Shown: in pieces, positions 58,777 to 64,000 of the stretch
How positions within the stretch are numbered: position 1 is the first letter of the stretch
Layout of the letters: each line of letters opens with the position of its first letter
Assembly (NCBI RefSeq): GCF_001426185.1
Contig: NZ_LMRP01000001.1
Span: forward strand, 631,372 to 695,371
DNA from: Rhodococcus sp. Leaf247
GTDB lineage: Bacteria; Actinomycetota; Actinomycetes; Mycobacteriales; Mycobacteriaceae
Length of the DNA: 64,000 nt
Direction: 5' to 3'
The notes under the pieces: model-generated
Told to the model about the DNA's origin: nothing
The model's database searches: none
Seen by the model: the letters and a program-made list of their open reading frames with translations, nothing else
Made by a program: the position numbers and the translations under genes

Positions 58777-59643
58777 ATGAAGTCGGTATCCGGCAAGGTC
58801 GTACTCATCACGGGAGGCGCATCGGGCATCGGGCTCGAGACGGGACGTCGGCTGGCATCGATGGGCGCCCATGTCGTCCTGGTGGATCGGAGTGACATTC
58901 CCGCCGATGTCCTGGCGAGCCTCCCGACGTCACACCACGGTCGGCACCGTGCATTCAGCGCCGATGTCACCGACAGCGCATCCCTCGAAGCTGTTGTGGC
59001 CGAGGTACTGTCGGAGTACGGATGCCTCGATATCGTGCTGGCCAACGCCGGCATCGCGGAGGCCGGCACCGTCGCCATCAGCGACGTCGAGAACTTGGCA
59101 CGTATCGTCGAGATCAACCTGATCGGTGTCATCCGGACCGTGCACGCGACGCTGCCGGCGATCACGGCACAGCGAGGTTTCTATCTCTTGGTCTCGTCGG
59201 CCGCGGCACTCAAAACCGTTCCCGGACAGGCTGCCTACGCCGCGGCGAAGACCGGAGTCGAAGCTTTCGGCGGAGGGTTGCGCCTCGAAGTAGCGCACAA
59301 AGGCGTCGGAGTCGGAGTCGCCCACCCTGCGTTCGTCCGGACACCGATGTTCGACTCCCAGCACAGGATCGCCGCCGTGCGCGACGGTATCGAGGAACTG
59401 CCGTGGCCTTTCGGCGTGGTGACCGAGCTGAGCGACTGCGTCGACGCGTTCGTCGATGCCATCGTCCGCCGTCGCCGAAAGGTGTACGTACCCGGCGCGC
59501 TCCGCGGAGTCGACACTGTTCGCGGCGTGTTCACCGGCCGGCTCTGGGATGCGATCCTGCGCCCGCGGATGCGGAAGACGGTCCCCGCTCTAGAACGCGG
59601 GATCCTCGACAGTCGAGCCGGCGGTGCGCTCCCTCGTCAGTAG
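58777..59643 (+). CDS. Short-chain dehydrogenase/reductase
   Basis: A 288-residue SDR: TGGASGIG cofactor motif (about 13-20), NAGIAEAG, VSSAAALK active-site serine region and YAAAK (catalytic Tyr-Lys, about 150-154). The C-terminal extension (VVTELSDCVDAFVDAIVRRRRKVYVPGA) is also seen in the SDR at 60790-61623, so the two are paralogues of one subgroup. Its last 54 bp overlap the 3' end of the PucR gene on the other strand. Confidence 0.88.
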   Translation: MKSVSGKVVLITGGASGIGLETGRRLASMGAHVVLVDRSDIPADVLASLPTSHHGRHRAFSADVTDSASLEAVVAEVLSEYGCLDIVLANAGIAEAGTVAISDVENLARIVEINLIGVIRTVHATLPAITAQRGFYLLVSSAAALKTVPGQAAYAAAKTGVEAFGGGLRLEVAHKGVGVGVAHPAFVRTPMFDSQHRIAAVRDGIEELPWPFGVVTELSDCVDAFVDAIVRRRRKVYVPGALRGVDTVRGVFTGRLWDAILRPRMRKTVPALERGILDSRAGGALPRQ

Positions 59644-60771
59644 CCACCAGGCCAGGACCAGGTCTGCCGTCCTGTCGATGTCCAGACCGGTGAGATCTCC
59701 GAACCGTGCGACGCGATTGCGGACGGTGTTGCGGTGGACGAACAGCGCGGCCGCGGTGTCGTCGACACGTCGATCGTGCTCGAGGTACGCCGCCACGGTG
59801 TCGATGATGTCGCGTCCGGACGGGCCGCGTTCCAGCAGCGGGGTGAGATGCGCGGAGGCGAGCCTGTCGGCCGACTCCTCCCCCAGCGCGAGCAACGGGA
59901 GGGGTCCGAGCGCCGCGAGATCGAGAACTCCCGCCCGGCCGAACCTGGTGGCGAGATCCAGGGCGAGGTGCGCTTGCCGGAACGACGCCCGAGCGCCCGA
60001 TACCGGAAGCGCGTCGCCGACACCGACCGACACTGCCGCGTCCATCCCGTCGGGAACCCGGGGAAGCAGTGCCACCAGGAAACCGTCGATGACCGCGTCG
60101 ACGACCACGAGACCGCCACCGCCGCAGCGGATACGAAGCATGGCTCGGACGTCCGACACTGTCGACGAGTCGTTCCACGCCAGGCATGCGACGCGGTAAT
60201 GGTGCCCGATGTCGATACCGTGCTCCGAGGCGTGGGCCTGCAGTACCGCCGGCACGTACGAACCCTCGATCAGCTGCCGGAGAAGATCTGCGCGCCGCGT
60301 CGCACCCGCGACCGCACGCTCCTGAACCACCGTGTTCACCGCCGCCGAGTAGGACGTGGCCCATTCCCACATCATGTCCTGGATGTCGTCCACGGCGTCC
60401 GTCGACAGACCCTGCTCGGCCGCGTTCCGGCGAACCATCTTGAACAGCTCGCGCGCCCCGAGCTGGATGCTGTGGGCCACGAGTTCGAGCGGAATCGTCT
60501 GACCGGCCCACAACCGGACCAGATCGGTGACGTCGTGGGAGTCCACCTCGGGGGCATCGCTGCGCAGACGTCGGAGCACGATGTCGAGGATCGCGCGAGT
60601 GTTGCGCTGCACCTCGGCGTGCGTGACAGAGTCGTACACGGGAATGTCCCTGCGATACAACGTGGTCAGCTCGGATGCCACGGCATCGAGTTGGTCGTCG
60701 GCATCGGCGACCAGGGAGGTGATGCGCGCGGCGATCTCGCGCTGCCGTGTCATCGCCCTGTCGTCACCCAT
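59590..60771 (-). CDS. PucR/CdaR-type transcriptional regulator
   Basis: A 393-residue regulator with an N-terminal RsbRD-like/sensor region (about 15-160), a GGDEF-like middle segment (about 175-290) and a C-terminal PucR HTH_30 domain (about 325-385; YLEHDRRVDDTAAALFVHRNTVRNRVARFGDLTG). Such proteins often activate neighbouring catabolic genes. It is the last gene after the monooxygenase-hydrolase-SDR chain, 18 bp behind the SDR stop, and probably controls it. Confidence 0.88.
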   Translation of the reverse strand: MGDDRAMTRQREIAARITSLVADADDQLDAVASELTTLYRRDIPVYDSVTHAEVQRNTRAILDIVLRRLRSDAPEVDSHDVTDLVRLWAGQTIPLELVAHSIQLGARELFKMVRRNAAEQGLSTDAVDDIQDMMWEWATSYSAAVNTVVQERAVAGATRRADLLRQLIEGSYVPAVLQAHASEHGIDIGHHYRVACLAWNDSSTVSDVRAMLRIRCGGGGLVVVDAVIDGFLVALLPRVPDGMDAAVSVGVGDALPVSGARASFRQAHLALDLATRFGRAGVLDLAALGPLPLLALGEESADRLASAHLTPLLERGPSGRDIIDTVAAYLEHDRRVDDTAAALFVHRNTVRNRVARFGDLTGLDIDRTADLVLAWWLLTRERTAGSTVEDPAF

Positions 60772-60789
60772 CGTGGTCGCCTCTCGTCG

Positions 60790-61623
60790 TCACGAGCGTG
60801 TCATATCCTCCGTCGCGAGGCGCCGGATCTCGGGTGCGGCAGCTCGACTACGCGCCGTGAACACGCGGGTGGGCAGCGCGGCGCGCAGGACCAGCAGTAC
60901 CCGACCAACTCGCGGGTACACCATGCGCGCCGAGCGCCGTTCGAGAGACCGAACGATGTGCGGCACGATGTCGTCCAGCGGTGTGACCGCACCGAAGGGC
61001 CCCGGTAACGCAGCGAGTAACGCAGCGAAGGCGGGCCGCTCCATCTTTCCGGTGACCATGGCGGTGTCGATCCACCCGGGGTGGAGTGACCCCACCCGCA
61101 CCCCGGTTCCGCTCAGTTCCAGCCGAAGTGAATCGGCGAATGCTTCCAATCCTGCTTTGGCCGCTGCGTACGCCGTATGTCCGGGCTGATGCGCGAACGA
61201 CGCCCACGAGCAGGTGAACGCCACATACCCACGTGACGCCATGACCGCGGGCAGTGCAGCCCTCACGACGTTGTGCGCGCCGATCAGGTTGATGTCGACG
61301 ACGCGTTTCCACGCACCCTCCGGGAGAAGGTCGACGGGCCCGTACTCGGACACCCCGGCGTTGGCCCAGACGATGTCGATGCGACCCCGGTCGGCGACGA
61401 CCGTGTCGATGACCCGCCGGCAAGCGTCGGCATCCCGAACATCGAGAACATGGGTGTCGCAGTCGCCCGCCAGTGACTGCGCGGTGCGAGACAGTCCGTC
61501 CTCGTCCACATCGAGCAGTACGACGGTCGCGCCACGCTCCGAACATGCTCGGGCCGTGGCGGATCCGATCCCGCCCGCCGCTCCGGTGACGACCAGGACC
61601 ATGCCGGTGAGATCGTGGCTCAT
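60790..61623 (-). CDS. Short-chain dehydrogenase/reductase in the Baeyer-Villiger operon
   Basis: A 277-residue SDR: TGAAGGIG (about 12-19), NAGVSEYGPVD, TCSWASF (active-site Ser) and YAAAK (catalytic pair, about 153-157). The likely role is oxidation of an alcohol to the ketone used by the monooxygenase, or the reverse. It overlaps the hydrolase/beta-propeller gene by ATGA, so it is co-translated with it. Confidence 0.9.
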   Translation of the reverse strand: MSHDLTGMVLVVTGAAGGIGSATARACSERGATVVLLDVDEDGLSRTAQSLAGDCDTHVLDVRDADACRRVIDTVVADRGRIDIVWANAGVSEYGPVDLLPEGAWKRVVDINLIGAHNVVRAALPAVMASRGYVAFTCSWASFAHQPGHTAYAAAKAGLEAFADSLRLELSGTGVRVGSLHPGWIDTAMVTGKMERPAFAALLAALPGPFGAVTPLDDIVPHIVRSLERRSARMVYPRVGRVLLVLRAALPTRVFTARSRAAAPEIRRLATEDMTRS

Positions 61624-63374
61624 GACTCGACCGCCGTCGGCGCGCCGACGACAGCGAGCGCCGACTCGGTGATGCTGCCGAGAACCAGATGCGGTCCACG
61701 ACGGACGACGCCGGTCACCATCTTGTACCCGGGTTCCGACGACTGGAGGTCGTGGACGACGGTGCCGTGCTCGTCCACCGCGATCACCCAGGTCGTCGAT
61801 TCGCCTTCGCGAACCGACTCGGGAAGTCGGTACGCGATCCGACGAAAGAGCCCCGGAAGCTGCGCGACCCGATCGTGGAGCGCACTGCGTGGGGTCGCCA
61901 TCGCCACCCAGACGAGGTCGCCGTCGGCGGAGACGTTGTCCGGGAACGCCGGCAGGTTGTCCTCCAGGACGGTCGGCGCGCCCGCTCGACCGTCGACGAC
62001 CGGGTAGCGCGTGATGCGGAAGTCACCGGACGACGCCACCGTCACCGCGTCCTCCGCGTCCGACACGGTCAGTCCGTTCGGGAACTGGAGTCCGTCCACC
62101 AGGGTGCGGGCCGGCCCGTCCGGTGGGAGCACGGCGACTCGTCCGGTACCCGAGTGCTCGAGGAGATCCGCGAGGAAGTCGTGGAACCCGAACCGTCGGG
62201 TGGACACGGTGAAGTAGAGGGTGCCCGATCGACCACGAACGATGTTGGAGGCGAACGTGATCGGCTCGCCGTCGAGCTGATCCACCAGCACCTCCACTCC
62301 CCCGCTCGCGAGATCGACGCGAAGCACACCCCGTTCCGCATCGCACACCAGGAGCGTGTCGTCGTCCAGCACCGTGATGCCGAGTGGACGACCTCCCGTG
62401 TCGGCAAGTGTCTCGACCGTGTGAGTGGTGCTGTCGAAGGTCACGCGCAGAATCCGCCCGTCTTCGAGTCCTGTCAGCACACGCCCCTGCGAGTCCAGCC
62501 GCACGTCTTCCGGTCCTCTGCCCGGGAGTTCGAGACGCCTGATCGGCGACATCGGCTGCGCGCTCGAGGCCTGCCGTGCTCGATCGGTCGCTCTCGGTGG
62601 GGTCCACCGAACGGGCCGAAGGCGGGGAGCCGGAGCCGACGTGGGCCGCTCGGCATCACGTGGCTGCGCAGAGTCCGTGATCACCGCCGCCACGGCGCCG
62701 GCCGAACTCCACGGAGCTCCGTGCCCCTCCCGCGGAAGAGGATAGGCGGACACCCCGGGGCCGGAGGCACTGTCGGCCATGGCGCTCGAATCCACGCGCC
62801 GATCGTCGAGTCCATAGACGACGGACACGGGACATCCGAGCGTCGCCAGCCGTGGACCCAGTGGCATCCCGTCCAGGTAGGTGTCGACCGCCGCGGACGA
62901 TGCGCGAAAACGTTGCAGCCCGGTGTCACGGAGATCCTGCACAGCAAAGTCCGGAACGGCACCGCCCGGCAGGAATGCCGTAGCGAGGCCACGCTCCAAC
63001 GCCGTGTCCGGCAGCGCACTCCACACGGCTGCGCCGAGCAACGGAATCCCCAACACCGTTTCGGAGAAGCCCCGTGCCGTGAGTCGGGACGCCACCGTGG
63101 GCGGAGTGGCCACCAGCACGAGGCGGCCCACGAGCGTCGGAAACTGTTCGGCGACCGACGTCGCCACCAGTCCCCCTCGCGAATGACCCACCAGTATCAC
63201 GGGGCCGAGGTCGGCTGCTCGAATCCGGCGCGCGACGTCCAGCGCATCGACCTCGATCGACTCCGTGCCCGCAAGATCCGGCGCTGACACCGTGCCCGGG
63301 AGCAGAGGTCGCACGCGATCCCAGATCGCGTGCGACCCACCGAGACCGTGGAGAAGGACGATCGGGTCGGTCAT
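61620..63374 (-). CDS. Fusion of alpha/beta-hydrolase and SMP-30/strictosidine-synthase-like beta-propeller
   Basis: A single 584-residue frame. Residues 1-230 are an alpha/beta-hydrolase (VLLHGLGGSHAIWDRV; nucleophile elbow VGHSRGGLVA; acid in VYGLDDRRVD; His in PREGHGAPW). After a Pro/Arg-rich linker (about 245-280), residues 285-580 are a six-bladed beta-propeller of the SMP-30/gluconolactonase/strictosidine synthase type (PEDVRLDSQGRVLTGLEDGRILR, FPNGLTVSDAEDAVTVASSG, FPDNVSADGDLVWVAMATP). Both parts could cleave an ester or lactone. It overlaps the monooxygenase by ATGA upstream. No frameshift or stop separates the two parts. Confidence 0.85.
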   Translation of the reverse strand: MTDPIVLLHGLGGSHAIWDRVRPLLPGTVSAPDLAGTESIEVDALDVARRIRAADLGPVILVGHSRGGLVATSVAEQFPTLVGRLVLVATPPTVASRLTARGFSETVLGIPLLGAAVWSALPDTALERGLATAFLPGGAVPDFAVQDLRDTGLQRFRASSAAVDTYLDGMPLGPRLATLGCPVSVVYGLDDRRVDSSAMADSASGPGVSAYPLPREGHGAPWSSAGAVAAVITDSAQPRDAERPTSAPAPRLRPVRWTPPRATDRARQASSAQPMSPIRRLELPGRGPEDVRLDSQGRVLTGLEDGRILRVTFDSTTHTVETLADTGGRPLGITVLDDDTLLVCDAERGVLRVDLASGGVEVLVDQLDGEPITFASNIVRGRSGTLYFTVSTRRFGFHDFLADLLEHSGTGRVAVLPPDGPARTLVDGLQFPNGLTVSDAEDAVTVASSGDFRITRYPVVDGRAGAPTVLEDNLPAFPDNVSADGDLVWVAMATPRSALHDRVAQLPGLFRRIAYRLPESVREGESTTWVIAVDEHGTVVHDLQSSEPGYKMVTGVVRRGPHLVLGSITESALAVVGAPTAVES

Positions 63375-64000
63375 CGCGACACTGCCGTCGGCCGAACATT
63401 GTGGCGGGCGGGGTCGAATCGCACTGCGCGGCTGCGATATCCGAGGATGCTGCCGGGCCACAGGTTGCTGTTGCGCCCGGCGGGATCGAGATACCAGCTC
63501 GAACATCCGCCGCTCGTCCAGACCGTCCCCTCGGTCAGTTCGTCGATCCGCTCGGAATACTCGGCCTGCGCCCGCTCCGTCGGCTCGATGGACCCGCGCG
63601 CCTCGATCGCGTGCCTCATAGCGCGTTCGATGTACTGCAGTTGCGACTCGAACATCATGATGACCGAGGTGTGTCCGAGAGCGATGTTGGGACCGTGCAT
63701 CAGGTACAGATTCGGGAAGCCCGCGACGGTCGTACCCAGATAGGCACGGGGGCTCTCTCCCCAACTGTCCGCCATCGTGCGCCCGTTCTCGTCGACGATG
63801 CTGTCCGTCAACGGAAGTCGGCTGGTGTCGAAGCCCGTGCCGAAGATGATCGCGTCGACCTCGTGAGTGGTTCCGTTCGCGTCCACGACCCCGGTGCGCG
63901 TCACGGTCGAGACACCGACCGTCTCGACCGAGACGTTCGGCTGCGCCAGCGCCGGGTAGTACTCGTCGGACAGGAGAATCCGCTTGCAGCCCATCCGGTA
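63371..64000 (-). CDS. Flavin-containing/Baeyer-Villiger-type monooxygenase, 5'-truncated
   Basis: The C-terminal 209 residues visible here belong to an FMO/BVMO-type flavoprotein; the FAD- and NADPH-binding N-terminal parts lie beyond 64000. Conserved pieces are CKRILLSDEYYPAL, DAIIFGTGFDTSRLP (the GTGF motif), NLYLMHGPNIALGHTS and the C-terminal WYLDPAGRNSNLWPGSILGYR typical of Baeyer-Villiger-like enzymes. It would oxidise a ketone to an ester or lactone, which the next gene's product could hydrolyse. Its stop overlaps that gene's start. Confidence 0.9.
   Translation of the reverse strand, partial: YRMGCKRILLSDEYYPALAQPNVSVETVGVSTVTRTGVVDANGTTHEVDAIIFGTGFDTSRLPLTDSIVDENGRTMADSWGESPRAYLGTTVAGFPNLYLMHGPNIALGHTSVIMMFESQLQYIERAMRHAIEARGSIEPTERAQAEYSERIDELTEGTVWTSGGCSSWYLDPAGRNSNLWPGSILGYRSRAVRFDPARHNVRPTAVSR

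Overview
The window is GC-rich actinobacterial chromosome. I infer a mycolic-acid bacterium of the Nocardiaceae, most likely Rhodococcus or a close relative. The grounds are the gene families seen together: HxlR, IclR, LacI and PucR regulators, DUF6230/DUF6114, a class F sortase with a DUF3494 surface protein, a WS/DGAT-like protein, a SigK-like sigma factor, and accessory genes of the type found in propane monooxygenase operons. No rRNA, tRNA, CRISPR array, transposase, integrase or phage gene was seen. The gene at each end is cut by the window edge.

1-8.3 kb holds housekeeping and stress genes: an MFS carrier (cut), a pirin, a class III CoA-transferase, a DUF1275 membrane protein, a HugZ-like flavoprotein, MsrA, a GAF-ANTAR regulator, and an HxlR regulator divergent from an MFS drug-type exporter with two operator-like palindromes between them. 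8.3-17.0 kb is one long minus-strand operon with a polar amino-acid ABC importer, a GNAT acetyltransferase and an oligopeptide-type ABC importer. Its leader is the most striking regulatory region here: a consensus-like promoter, a SAM-I-clan riboswitch, a 25-codon Cys-rich leader peptide and a second small ORF whose stop overlaps the first structural gene. This points to uptake of organic sulfur compounds under both SAM and cysteine control.

17.2-27 kb carries a membrane diguanylate cyclase ending in an ANTAR-like domain, a PRISE-type reductase, a 35-residue hydrophobic peptide gene, a tartrate/D-malate dehydrogenase, a DUF6230/DUF6114 pair, two Gfo/Idh/MocA oxidoreductases, and a sortase next to its likely substrate, a DUF3494 protein with a collagen-like stalk. 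27-34 kb has an IclR-controlled 3-oxoacid CoA-transferase and an alcohol dehydrogenase-DUF59-amidohydrolase trio opposite a Fis-type activator. That trio is the tail of a propane/alkane monooxygenase operon, but no monooxygenase is present. 34-36.8 kb is a small LacI-controlled sugar or inositol locus.

36.8-49 kb is mixed metabolism and regulation: WS/DGAT-like protein, HTH regulator, SDR, ECF sigma factor, amidase, acyl-CoA ligase, Ser/Thr kinase with an Asn-Gly repeat tail, ABC-F protein, TRIC-like channel and FAD-linked oxidase. 49-55.3 kb is a one-gene NRPS (C-A-T-C), a DUF2231 membrane protein and a BlaI/M56 pair. Two near-identical 19-bp palindromes sit before the NRPS and before the DUF2231 gene. 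55.3-58.5 kb has a TetR-controlled TetX-like flavoprotein monooxygenase and rarA. 58.8-64 kb has an SDR, then a PucR regulator and a tightly overlapped operon of SDR, a hydrolase/beta-propeller fusion and a Baeyer-Villiger-type monooxygenase (cut), suggesting oxidation of a ketone to an ester or lactone and its hydrolysis.
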